Shown: positions 1 through 6,426 of the stretch, in pieces
Layout of the letters: every line of letters begins with the position of its first letter
How positions within the stretch are numbered: the stretch's first letter is position 1
Translations under genes and position numbers: made by a program
Notes under the pieces: model-generated
The model's input: the letters and a program-made list of their open reading frames with translations, nothing else
Databases searched by the model: none
What the model was told of the DNA's origin: nothing
Source of the DNA: Schlesneria sp.
Lineage (GTDB): Bacteria; Planctomycetota; Planctomycetia; Planctomycetales; Planctomycetaceae
Direction: 5' to 3'
Assembly: GCA_025353525.1 (NCBI GenBank)
Contig: JANXOO010000194.1
Location: 1 to 6,426, forward strand
DNA length: 6,426 bases

Positions 1-45
1 TGGCCGACCTGATTCTGCCAGACTGTGAGTGCCGCCGTTCGTCAT
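1..45 (-). CDS. Partial: first 15 codons of a gene running off the left edge
   Basis: An ATG at 45-43 overlaps the TGA stop of the T2SSF gene (44-42) in an ATGA arrangement. The frame stays open to the window edge and reads MTNGGTHSLAESGRP. The same type of junction joins the other genes of the cluster, which is the main reason to accept this start; there is no strong Shine-Dalgarno sequence ahead of it, as expected if translation is coupled to the gene before it. The 15 residues are too few to assign a family. Because many bacteria carry T2SSF genes in tandem or next to other secretion or pilus genes, a second T2SSF protein or another pilus-type component is a reasonable guess, but this is inference only. 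Confidence 0.5.
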   Translation of the reverse strand, partial: MTNGGTHSLAESGRP

Positions 46-1103
46 TCGTTCATCAGACCGATTAAAAAAGCTCGCATCGGGATGAAGAATGCCAAGCCAT
101 ACAACAGCCCGATCGAACCCGTCACCACCACCGTTATGACTACCGGAAGCCATGTCTTCAGTATCATAGCCTGCCTGACCGCCCGGCGTCGGAACATGTC
201 GGACAGTTGCCGCAGCGTCAGCGACAGTGTTCCCTGTTTTTCTCCGGTCGCCAGCATCCAGGTGACAAGCGACGGAAGCGACCTGGCCGATTGCAAAGCA
301 TCGTTGAACGAGGCACCTTGCGTCAACCGATCGCTCACTGCACGCGCTTCGCGATGCCAGCGAGCGTCGTCCGTCGAATTAGCGGCCAGCGTGAAGGCTC
401 GAGCCAGCGGGCTGGAGTGTTCGACCAGCAACGCAAGTACTTCGGTAAATTGAGCCCACTTCAAGCTGCGGCGAATCGACGCGACTCCCGGAATCCAGCA
501 GTAGGAACTGATCCAGCGGTAAAACCCCCGTGCCAGCGAATTTCGCAGCAGCGCCGTGACAACGAAAACGGCCAGAACAACCGCAGGGATTAACTGCGTA
601 AAAATGGAACGTCGCAAATACAATGATTGAGCGACTTCGATCGGCCAATTGACGGGAAACCGGAACATCTCCATCGCGTGAATCAGGAACGGAGCGACGA
701 TGATCAGAAATCCGCAAAAGAGGACGTATCCGACGGCGATACAAATGGCTGGATACAGGATCGCCAGGAATACCCGCCGTTGCGTCTCTTGTATCACTTG
801 ACCCGATACGGCCAGCGACTCGAGCGCCTGCGGCAATCGTCCCGCAGCAAGTCCCGCTTCCATCACGGCCGTGTAAACGGGCGAAACCGCTGGCCCTTCA
901 TTCGCGAGTGCTTCCGGAAGTGTTTGTCCCTCGGCCAACCTTTCCGACAGACGGCCTGACAAGCGACTCAACCTCGACCCGACACTGCCCGAGAGTCCTC
1001 GCAGCCCGAGTTCAATGGGAATTCCGGCCTTCACCAGTGCGGCGATCTCTCGATTCAAGCAGATCAAATCGTCCAGATTCGGTACGTCGTTGCTCATCGT
1101 CAT
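42..1103 (-). CDS. Type II secretion system F (GspF/PilC-like) family membrane protein, short N terminus
   Basis: This 353-residue protein has the two-repeat plan of the T2SSF family, the polytopic inner-membrane platform of type II secretion and type IV pilus machines, which contacts the assembly ATPase. Repeat 1 spans about residues 15-140, with the opening LNREIAALVKAGIPI and the EAGLAAGRLPQAL motif at 82-94. Repeat 2 spans about 215-340, with the matching LATGEKQGTLSLTL at 284-297. Hydrophobic segments lie near 112-140, 169-187 and 318-342, the usual family positions. Typical GspF proteins are about 400 residues and begin with an extra domain of roughly 50 residues, which is absent here. 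ATGs at 1103 and 1097 are both possible starts; a GAAAG stretch seven bases ahead of the second slightly favours 1097. A 74-base gap separates it from the gene before, and its stop overlaps the next start. No secretion ATPase is visible, so the machine it serves is unknown. Confidence 0.85.
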   Translation of the reverse strand: MTMSNDVPNLDDLICLNREIAALVKAGIPIELGLRGLSGSVGSRLSRLSGRLSERLAEGQTLPEALANEGPAVSPVYTAVMEAGLAAGRLPQALESLAVSGQVIQETQRRVFLAILYPAICIAVGYVLFCGFLIIVAPFLIHAMEMFRFPVNWPIEVAQSLYLRRSIFTQLIPAVVLAVFVVTALLRNSLARGFYRWISSYCWIPGVASIRRSLKWAQFTEVLALLVEHSSPLARAFTLAANSTDDARWHREARAVSDRLTQGASFNDALQSARSLPSLVTWMLATGEKQGTLSLTLRQLSDMFRRRAVRQAMILKTWLPVVITVVVTGSIGLLYGLAFFIPMRAFLIGLMNE

Positions 1104-1177
1104 TCTTTCGCCACAGGTTGCCGAAATGAACTATTGAAGTGAAGTGACCCGTCAATTCTGTTCGTCTCGATATCCGG

Positions 1178-3574
1178 TTAATCCTGGAATCGCATCAGTT
1201 TTCGATAGACGACAAAGTCGTCCTTTTCGGGGACAATAATCGCCAAAAGCCATGCTTCAGGATCGCTGCCGTCGAGCAGCAGCAGATCGTCGCAGCTTGA
1301 TCCACCTTTGGGGGTCGTCTGTTTCGTTAACGCAAACGTCCCCACATCCGCTGTTGCAACCGACGCTTGATACAGCCAGCGAAAGAGGTCCGCTTCGAAT
1401 TCAACCTGCCGCGCCGACAATCCGAAAACTGCCGCGCGAAAATTCGTCTGTTGCATTAGTTGCCGTTGCATTTGCATTTGTTGTTGCTGAACTTCAGTTA
1501 ACTGATTGTTCATCGTGTCGGGTGATCGTACCGAACGCCACGTCGATGCCCGATCATAGGCCCAGCCGTCAAAACCGCTAAAACAAGCGACCATTGCCTG
1601 AGAACCGAACTGCTTTTGAGCCTCAGCCAATACTTGCGGCGGGATTGAATGATCGTTGTTCCAATTCATATCCGACCGATGGAGATCGAACGCGCTCCAT
1701 TCGATCTGTGGGCTGGCCGCAGTGCCGGGAATGGAAAAATGCCGATTGAGTTGAGGCGTCCATTTGGCAATGTTCTGCTTCACTTCATACTGAGTCGGGA
1801 TCCGGCCCTGGACTTCGGTGTTAACAGTTCGTGAGACGACTTCTCCGCCGATTGGGCCCTGGCCTGGAATGTTGACGATTTGACCGTTGATAACCATCGT
1901 CCCGCTGATAACCATCGTCCCTCCGGGCATGCCATTTTGCATACTTCCATATGCAGGAAACCCCGGACCACCCGGAATCCCGGTCCCGCCGTAAAGGGAA
2001 TGGCCCCCGGCATTCAGAGGAGTGAAAAGTCCTTTTTCGATTTCGGTTGTCACACGGTGCGTTGATGCGATGAAGAGCAATTCAAATCGATTTGTTCTGA
2101 CAATTTCGCCGTTCCGATCGAGATCCCGTATGACGAGAGCCCGACGGGTTTCCGCCGTCGACATATAGCTGTTCGACAGCCAGACCGTCAAAGTCGTCAC
2201 GCCAATCGTCGCTAAAGGGAATGTCAGCCAGGTCATTTTTCTGATACGCAGCCAACCCAGGATAAAATAATCGCCAGGCCCGATCAGACAAACAAAAACC
2301 AGCAGGATGAACGCCAGCAGCGATAACGGTACCATCCGAACGCCGTCGGGCATCAGCCGATCCAGCAAATCACTTTGCGTCTGTTCATAGCGAACGTGCG
2401 CAGACATACCCAACGCGTAAGGATCGTAATTGACGGCATCAGGCTGAAATTGTGGCTGACCGTCCTGGCCTGTCGTCCAGCCTGCCTGTTTCGGTCTTGC
2501 GACTGGTGCCAATCGCGATTTCCATAGCGGAGCGACCAGCGGCAGCCATTCCTCGGGCGTCGCATCAACGTCGGAATCACTCGTTCGCAGCAACAAATCG
2601 CCAAGCCCACATTGAATCGCGATTGCCACCTGATGATCCGGAATTGTTTCTTCGGGCAGCTTGCCAGATGGTTCAAGCTGAAAGACGAGGTCGCGATGGT
2701 CGTCCGCCGTCAATCTTTTCAAAAAATCGACATGATATGGTTCGAGAACTCCCTTGGGTTCGAGGTACAGGGCGCCTCCTGCCCTGATCCATGCAAGCAA
2801 GGCTTCGAGTTGCGGTTTACGGAGGCTGCGGAATTCGTCTTCGATCAGCACGACAAGGTCATAACCACAATACGACAGTGATTCGGACGGCATGTCCGAA
2901 GGATCGACCGATGCAAAAACTGTTTTCACATGTTCAAAGACTGGATCGTCGATGCGTTTTTCGTATGTTGAAGGGACCAGATTTTCAAACCGCAGTCGCT
3001 CAATCATCTGTGCCCGACGCTGTGACTGTTTTCTGACAGTACGTGATTCGCCAACCAAAGCCAAAAATACAGTCTTCCTTGCGAACGGGATTCGTAGTAC
3101 CTGTTGTCCAACAGGTCCTTTGAATCTGGCACCTTCGAAAGAAATATCGACTTGCAACTGATCGACGTATTGCGGGCAATTGACCGGCGGAAGCACGACG
3201 CGAACCCGTTGCTCGGGGCCGTTCAGCGTCAGTTCTTCCGTTTCCGCAGTGGCAAACTTGTATCCTTCCGATTTGATGTCGAATCGGAAGCGTCCGACGA
3301 CGAGACCGGAACCGGGAATCTTGATATCCCACCAGGTCAACATTGGTCGCCCCAATGCGACCGGAGGTTGCATGACCGATGTTTCGATCGTCAACGGCTT
3401 TTGTTGGGCGAACACCGGCGATGCCGCCAATAACAACAGTAACGCCCAAATCAATATGACGGTCGCGCTGCCTGAGACATGTTCTTCCCCAGGCAGATGC
3501 GATCGAGTCCCGCCGATCACAGTTTTGGCGAGACCGCTGGTCTCGGTCCCTGATTTCGTTTCTCGGCCGGTCAT
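1178..3574 (-). CDS. Large membrane/periplasmic protein with amidotransferase-like region and IGPGDYF membrane hairpin; function unknown
   Basis: The start is taken at 3574, where ATG overlaps the TGA of the BatA-like gene; this gives 798 residues. The frame stays open 53 codons further upstream, but that would overlap the neighbour by 163 bases. A hydrophilic stretch of about 36 residues precedes a signal or anchor segment (37-56, ending SPVFAQQ). Residues 57-230 look beta-rich. Residues 235-290 (YDLVVLIEDEF, then WIRAGGALYLEPKG) resemble the core of GATase1-like or GldG-type domains, without an evident catalytic Cys/His pair. Two membrane segments at about 413-432 and 447-468 flank IGPGDYFILGWLRIRK, a GP-x-DYF-type motif I associate with membrane proteins near MoxR clusters. 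Positive charges in that loop suggest it is cytoplasmic, with both flanking regions periplasmic. After the hairpin come a Gly/Pro-rich stretch (523-579), a Gln/Met-rich stretch (696-709) and a C-terminal domain. It probably works with the two VWA proteins upstream; its biochemical role is unknown. Confidence 0.8.
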   Translation of the reverse strand: MTGRETKSGTETSGLAKTVIGGTRSHLPGEEHVSGSATVILIWALLLLLAASPVFAQQKPLTIETSVMQPPVALGRPMLTWWDIKIPGSGLVVGRFRFDIKSEGYKFATAETEELTLNGPEQRVRVVLPPVNCPQYVDQLQVDISFEGARFKGPVGQQVLRIPFARKTVFLALVGESRTVRKQSQRRAQMIERLRFENLVPSTYEKRIDDPVFEHVKTVFASVDPSDMPSESLSYCGYDLVVLIEDEFRSLRKPQLEALLAWIRAGGALYLEPKGVLEPYHVDFLKRLTADDHRDLVFQLEPSGKLPEETIPDHQVAIAIQCGLGDLLLRTSDSDVDATPEEWLPLVAPLWKSRLAPVARPKQAGWTTGQDGQPQFQPDAVNYDPYALGMSAHVRYEQTQSDLLDRLMPDGVRMVPLSLLAFILLVFVCLIGPGDYFILGWLRIRKMTWLTFPLATIGVTTLTVWLSNSYMSTAETRRALVIRDLDRNGEIVRTNRFELLFIASTHRVTTEIEKGLFTPLNAGGHSLYGGTGIPGGPGFPAYGSMQNGMPGGTMVISGTMVINGQIVNIPGQGPIGGEVVSRTVNTEVQGRIPTQYEVKQNIAKWTPQLNRHFSIPGTAASPQIEWSAFDLHRSDMNWNNDHSIPPQVLAEAQKQFGSQAMVACFSGFDGWAYDRASTWRSVRSPDTMNNQLTEVQQQQMQMQRQLMQQTNFRAAVFGLSARQVEFEADLFRWLYQASVATADVGTFALTKQTTPKGGSSCDDLLLLDGSDPEAWLLAIIVPEKDDFVVYRKLMRFQD
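1448..1489 (-). other. Gln/Met-rich segment in the 798-residue protein
   Basis: This encodes residues about 696-709, reading QQQQMQMQRQLMQQ, with only Q, M, R and L. It sits between a folded-looking region around residues 660-690 (ACFSGFDGWAYDR) and the start of the final domain near NFRAAVFG. It could be a short helix or coiled coil, or simply a low-complexity linker. The sequence alone does not show which. Confidence 0.6.
1838..2008 (-). other. Gly/Pro-rich low-complexity insert in the 798-residue protein
   Basis: This encodes residues about 523-579 of the large membrane protein. The stretch is dominated by Gly, Pro, Met, Ser and Val, with pieces such as GGTGIPGGPGFPAYG. It interrupts a region that otherwise looks like folded beta structure (ending near LLFIASTHRVTTEI) and resumes near VVSRTVNTEVQG. 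It is probably a flexible or surface-exposed loop on the periplasmic side. It contains the short tandem duplication listed separately. Confidence 0.6.
1886..1921 (-). repeat. Tandem duplication, two 18-base units encoding GTMVIS-GTMVIN
   Basis: On the plus strand the 15-base string GATAACCATCGTCCC occurs at 1889-1903 and again at 1907-1921, a period of 18 bases. The duplication is in frame and encodes GTMVIS followed by GTMVIN, with a degenerate third unit, GQIVNI, after it. It looks like slippage or local duplication inside the low-complexity loop of the large membrane protein. Confidence 0.8.
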
Positions 3575-5466
3575 ATCAGCACCCCCGATGGTCGTTTCTG
3601 AAAGTACCACCATTCGACCAGCAGCAATACAAATCCCGCCGCCGCGAACCATCGCCAGACCGGCTGATCGGTCTTCAGGACGATTGTCGACGCCGAGACG
3701 GAAACCTCGGGAAAATGCAACTTCTCGACGCAATTCAAACCCGATTCGCTTGACGACATCAGGCTGACTCCCAGTTTGATCGGTTCAACTGCGCCAGAAA
3801 TCTCGTACTGCCCCACATAGGGAGCCGCCATCCCGGACAGAAATCCGTCTTTATCGCTTTTTGCTGTTTCAACATGCCCGTTCGGGCCGGTAACACGGAC
3901 CTCGGTTTCCGGGGCGATCCGCTGCGCGGGTAACGACCCTGTCGGAAGCCCTTTCGCCTCGAGCAGGTTGGACTTCGTGGCGGCAATCTGAATGATGTTC
4001 TGAATCAGTATCGGGAATCCGACGCGGTAGACGAGCGACGATCGATCGGTGTGAAACAGAAAATGATAGTCCAATCGGCCGTCGGATGCTCGTTCCAGAA
4101 TCAACGGTCCCGATCGCGATTGGGCAAGGATTTCGTATCCCGCCAGTTCAAAATCGCGTTCGGTGATGCCCGCAGCCAGTTTGGGATCGTCTGCGATCTG
4201 AACGTCGAGTAGCTGAACGTGCTGGAGCAACGGGGACGTTCGACGCCAGTCGACGACTTCGGTTTGACCGGACACAAGTTCCACAAGGTTTGCCAGATCG
4301 TCGGGAACGAAACCGACATTGAACGTCACACGCGATTCGGGGCCAATCGAAATCAACCCCTCGGCAAATTTCAGATCGACTGTTTTCGGTTCGTCTCCCT
4401 CCCCCGGATACAAATTCACGTCGGGAAGGCTTTCGAGAGCACTGCGATATGTTTCCATCGAACGCGGGCAGAAAACATTCAAAGATCGGGGCGCGGGCAG
4501 TTCCAGCCAGGCAACATTATCCGAAGCCAGCGAATCGAAAGCATCAGGTTTCAACCGTAGTTCGATGGATGTGGCAAGCGTTGCCGAAACCTTGAAGACC
4601 AGACGCTCGGCCTTTCCTCCGTCGATTGACACCGAGTCCTGCTTGATGAGCTGGCCGTTCTGCAGCAATTCATACTCGCACAGCGACTTCGCTGTTGGCG
4701 GCCCCTGTGAACCTTCAGGCTTTTTCGTCCCTTCGATACGCGCAAAGATATCCCAGCCCGTTCGCGATCGTCGTGCGTTGAAATCGACAATACCAACATT
4801 CATATCGCCCGACGCCAGCTTTTGAAAATTAAGCTTGAAGGGCAATTCAAAATCGATGTCTGCAGGAACGTTGCCGTCGGAGATCAGTACGACTGTATCA
4901 ATCGGCTGGACACGAGACATCGCCTGCGCCATTCGCAGCCCGTCTTCCAGCCGACTTGGAACCTGGCTGATATCCAGCCGCGACAGGGCCTCTTTGAGCA
5001 ATCGTTTGTTGTCGGTAAAGTCGGTCAACTTTCGAGCGGTGGAATTGACCGAGATCAGGCATAATCGCTGATCGGGCAACAGATCTTCGATCAGTTTGGA
5101 CACCTTTTCTTTGGCTTCATCGAGTCTCGTTTTGCCACCAGGTGCGTCGAAGGCGGCCATGCTGGCCGAATTATCGATCAGGACCGGCAAATACCGGGCA
5201 CGGTCGGTTCCGCTCGACAAATACGGCTGCATCGCTCCGACAATCAGACTGCACAACAGCAGAATCTGAAGCAACAGCAGCAGATTGCGTTTGAATTTCT
5301 GAAACGGCGAATTGACACGTTGATCGCTAATCACCTGTCGCCACAACGCCAGCGACGGGATATCGAAGCGTGGTCTTCGAAGTTTGAGAAAATAGAAGAT
5401 GATCAGCGGCACCAGCAGAAAGAACCACCAGGCATTGACCAACGCGGAAAATCCGGGCCAGCTCAT
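3571..5466 (-). CDS. BatA-like VWA-domain membrane protein
   Basis: I place the start at the ATG at 5466, which overlaps the DUF58 stop as ATGA and has GGAAAGG nine bases ahead; an in-frame TTG at 5475 would add three residues but has no spacing to that site. The product is 631 residues. Membrane segments at about 13-27 and 61-79, joined by a basic loop, match the BatA N-terminal (aerotolerance regulator) module. A VWA domain follows, with MIDAS residues visible: DNSAS at 98-102, Ser171 in PSRLEDGL, and Asp197 in LISDG. Later come beta-rich regions, including RVGFPILIQNII (481-492), a motif of the degenerate amidotransferase-like region in such proteins, and a small beta domain around 517-570. 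A last membrane segment lies at about 603-622. The basic loop implies the VWA domain is periplasmic. The family is thought to act with MoxR ATPases in metal-dependent assembly or stress tolerance; the target here is unknown. Confidence 0.88.
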   Translation of the reverse strand: MSWPGFSALVNAWWFFLLVPLIIFYFLKLRRPRFDIPSLALWRQVISDQRVNSPFQKFKRNLLLLLQILLLCSLIVGAMQPYLSSGTDRARYLPVLIDNSASMAAFDAPGGKTRLDEAKEKVSKLIEDLLPDQRLCLISVNSTARKLTDFTDNKRLLKEALSRLDISQVPSRLEDGLRMAQAMSRVQPIDTVVLISDGNVPADIDFELPFKLNFQKLASGDMNVGIVDFNARRSRTGWDIFARIEGTKKPEGSQGPPTAKSLCEYELLQNGQLIKQDSVSIDGGKAERLVFKVSATLATSIELRLKPDAFDSLASDNVAWLELPAPRSLNVFCPRSMETYRSALESLPDVNLYPGEGDEPKTVDLKFAEGLISIGPESRVTFNVGFVPDDLANLVELVSGQTEVVDWRRTSPLLQHVQLLDVQIADDPKLAAGITERDFELAGYEILAQSRSGPLILERASDGRLDYHFLFHTDRSSLVYRVGFPILIQNIIQIAATKSNLLEAKGLPTGSLPAQRIAPETEVRVTGPNGHVETAKSDKDGFLSGMAAPYVGQYEISGAVEPIKLGVSLMSSSESGLNCVEKLHFPEVSVSASTIVLKTDQPVWRWFAAAGFVLLLVEWWYFQKRPSGVLI

Positions 5467-6359
5467 TGGACCCAACCTTTCCGTTTCAGAACGTCGAAAA
5501 CCATCGTCTCCAAAGGCAGTCCCGAATCAAGGCACACAAACCGACCGCTGCGCTGACGGCAGAGCGTCGCGAGATGATCCTGCAACCCGGCCAAGTGGTC
5601 GTGGTAAAAGCCGATCAGGTCACCGACAGAAGACACGTCGAGCGTCATGCCGTTTTCCGAATCAACAAACCGTAAATCGCCCGTCAATTCCGGATTGAGT
5701 TCCAGCGAGCACAACAGTTGTATTCCGAAGACTTCAAGGCCTGCGCTGAAAAGCTGGTTCATTGGTCGTTCCATCGCACCGAACGTCAGAAAGTCCGACA
5801 GTACGATGCATACACCTCGACCCCGGTGCTGTTTCAGAACGGCTTCGACCGCTTCGTCGATCGGAAAGTCACCCCCTGGCGGCAGATTTTCGAGAAACGA
5901 GAAGATCCGCTTCATACTTATCCGACCCGTACAGGGCGGCAGAATCTGAGGCGTTTGACCAGCGTGCTGGCAGGCAAACAGGCTCACTTTTTCGATGTTC
6001 ATCAAACCCATCACGGCGAAACAGGCGGCGAGTTGTTTGGCTTTTTCGAACTTGTCACCGAATCGCATTGACGCCGACGCATCAACGAGAATCACCACGT
6101 GCATCTCTTCTTCGTGGCGGTAGAGTTTGACGTAAGGGCGGTTGAGACGCGAGAAAATGTTCCAGTCGACATACCGCATGTCGTCGCCAGCCGAATAGTC
6201 GCGGTAGTCGTTGAATTCGGTGCTTGTCCCGCCCTTACCGGCAAGGTGTTCGCCCCGGCTGCGGTTGGTCATTCGCCGCATCGGCAACAAACGCATTCGC
6301 TCGACCCGCGCGAGCGTCGTATTATCCAGCAGCGACGTAAATTGTTTTGAAGCATCCAT
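5463..6359 (-). CDS. DUF58 domain protein with VWA fold
   Basis: This 298-residue soluble protein has no membrane segment and belongs to the DUF58 family, the usual partner of MoxR AAA+ ATPases. The family signature is clear: DYRDYSAGDDMRYVDWNIFSR at about 51-71, preceded by the GKGGTSTEF stretch typical of these proteins. A VWA-type core follows, with the MIDAS string DASAS at 93-97 and a second acidic position at Asp189 (VLSDF), so metal binding looks intact. The length is normal for the short, soluble DUF58 group. The ATG at 6359 is the only reasonable start, because a stop lies in frame seven codons upstream (6380-6378). No good Shine-Dalgarno is visible. Its stop overlaps the start of the BatA-like gene, so the two are probably made in a fixed ratio. 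The likely role is a cytoplasmic adaptor linking a MoxR ATPase to the membrane VWA protein; this is inferred from family knowledge. Confidence 0.92.
   Translation of the reverse strand: MDASKQFTSLLDNTTLARVERMRLLPMRRMTNRSRGEHLAGKGGTSTEFNDYRDYSAGDDMRYVDWNIFSRLNRPYVKLYRHEEEMHVVILVDASASMRFGDKFEKAKQLAACFAVMGLMNIEKVSLFACQHAGQTPQILPPCTGRISMKRIFSFLENLPPGGDFPIDEAVEAVLKQHRGRGVCIVLSDFLTFGAMERPMNQLFSAGLEVFGIQLLCSLELNPELTGDLRFVDSENGMTLDVSSVGDLIGFYHDHLAGLQDHLATLCRQRSGRFVCLDSGLPLETMVFDVLKRKGWVQ
5476..5482 (-). promoter_or_regulatory. Shine-Dalgarno sequence for the BatA-like gene
   Basis: The minus strand reads GGAAAGG here, nine bases ahead of the ATG at 5466 and inside the end of the DUF58 coding region. 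It directly abuts the alternative TTG at 5475, so it supports the ATG rather than the TTG as the start. Confidence 0.6.
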
Positions 6360-6387
6360 CGGTGGCCCATCAAGTCTTTATGTACGG

Positions 6388-6426
6388 TCATGCTCCGCGT
6401 TTTGCGGCTTCCATTTTCAATACGAT
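6388..6426 (-). CDS. Possible C-terminal end of an upstream gene (MoxR ATPase expected, not shown)
   Basis: One minus-strand frame is open from the window edge to a TGA at 6390-6388 and reads IVLKMEAAKRGA. It would end 28 bases ahead of the DUF58 start, a normal operon spacing. Twelve codons without a stop is weak evidence for coding. A MoxR-type AAA+ ATPase is the usual gene in this position, but the twelve residues carry no motif that identifies one. Confidence 0.3.
   Translation of the reverse strand: MVLKMEAAKRGA

Noticed and set aside
25..453. A 142-codon plus-strand open frame.
   Set aside because: It is antisense to the T2SSF gene, whose family motifs and membrane segments are clear. 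The product, rich in Ser, Arg and Ala, has no recognisable features.
1130..1155. Possible promoter in the 74-base gap before the T2SSF gene: TTGACG at 1155-1150 and AATAGT at 1135-1130, minus strand.
   Set aside because: The spacer is only 14 bases and the -10 match is partial. With a normal spacing the -10 match is poor, so an internal promoter is not supported.
1104..1177. Possible terminator between the 798-residue protein and the T2SSF gene.
   Set aside because: I find no GC-rich inverted repeat followed by a T run. There is only a short direct GAAGT repeat at 1136-1147, so nothing supports termination here.
3575..3733. Upstream extension of the large protein by 53 residues, to an ATG at 3733.
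   Set aside because: It lies entirely inside the BatA-like coding region in another frame. The ATG at 3574 makes an ATGA overlap and gives a sensible N terminus.
3180..3767. A 195-codon plus-strand open frame.
   Set aside because: It is antisense to two well-supported genes, looks low in complexity, and has no recognisable domain or ribosome binding site; it reads as a shadow frame.

Overview
The window reads as ordinary chromosomal DNA from a bacterium, most likely a planctomycete. That guess is an inference. It rests on the pairing of a DUF58 protein with a BatA-like VWA membrane protein and a large GP-x-DYF-type membrane protein, on the long N-terminal region ahead of a signal sequence, and on the base composition, which looks moderately GC-rich by eye. 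No marker gene is present to settle the phylum.

All real coding sequence is on the minus strand and is packed end to end, so transcription runs from the right edge to the left edge. In transcription order the window holds: (1) the possible last codons of an upstream gene, ending at 6388; (2) a DUF58 protein with a von Willebrand A (VWA) fold (6359-5463); (3) a BatA-like membrane-anchored VWA protein (5466-3571); (4) a large exported or membrane protein with a glutamine-amidotransferase-like region and the IGPGDYF membrane hairpin (3574-1178); (5) a 74-base gap; (6) a GspF/PilC-like (T2SSF) inner-membrane protein that is short at its N terminus (1103-42); and (7) the first 15 codons of another gene leaving the left edge (45-1).

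Three of the junctions are ATGA start/stop overlaps (5463-5466, 3571-3574, 42-45), which points to translational coupling. Using these overlaps moves two starts inward from the longest open frames: the BatA-like protein is 631 residues and the large protein 798 residues.

In known MoxR systems a MoxR AAA+ ATPase acts with DUF58 and VWA proteins as a chaperone-like, metal-dependent assembly machine at the membrane. Here both VWA proteins keep their MIDAS metal-site residues. The large protein has a predicted topology that puts most of its mass in the periplasm, the same side as the predicted VWA domain of its neighbour. The MoxR ATPase itself is not visible and would be expected beyond 6426. 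The T2SSF gene may be part of the same transcription unit or may start a second one; the sequence does not decide this. I see no mobile element, CRISPR array, RNA gene or convincing terminator, and no uncovered stretch longer than 74 bases. The most unusual points are the architecture of the 798-residue protein and the short T2SSF gene placed directly behind a MoxR-type cluster.
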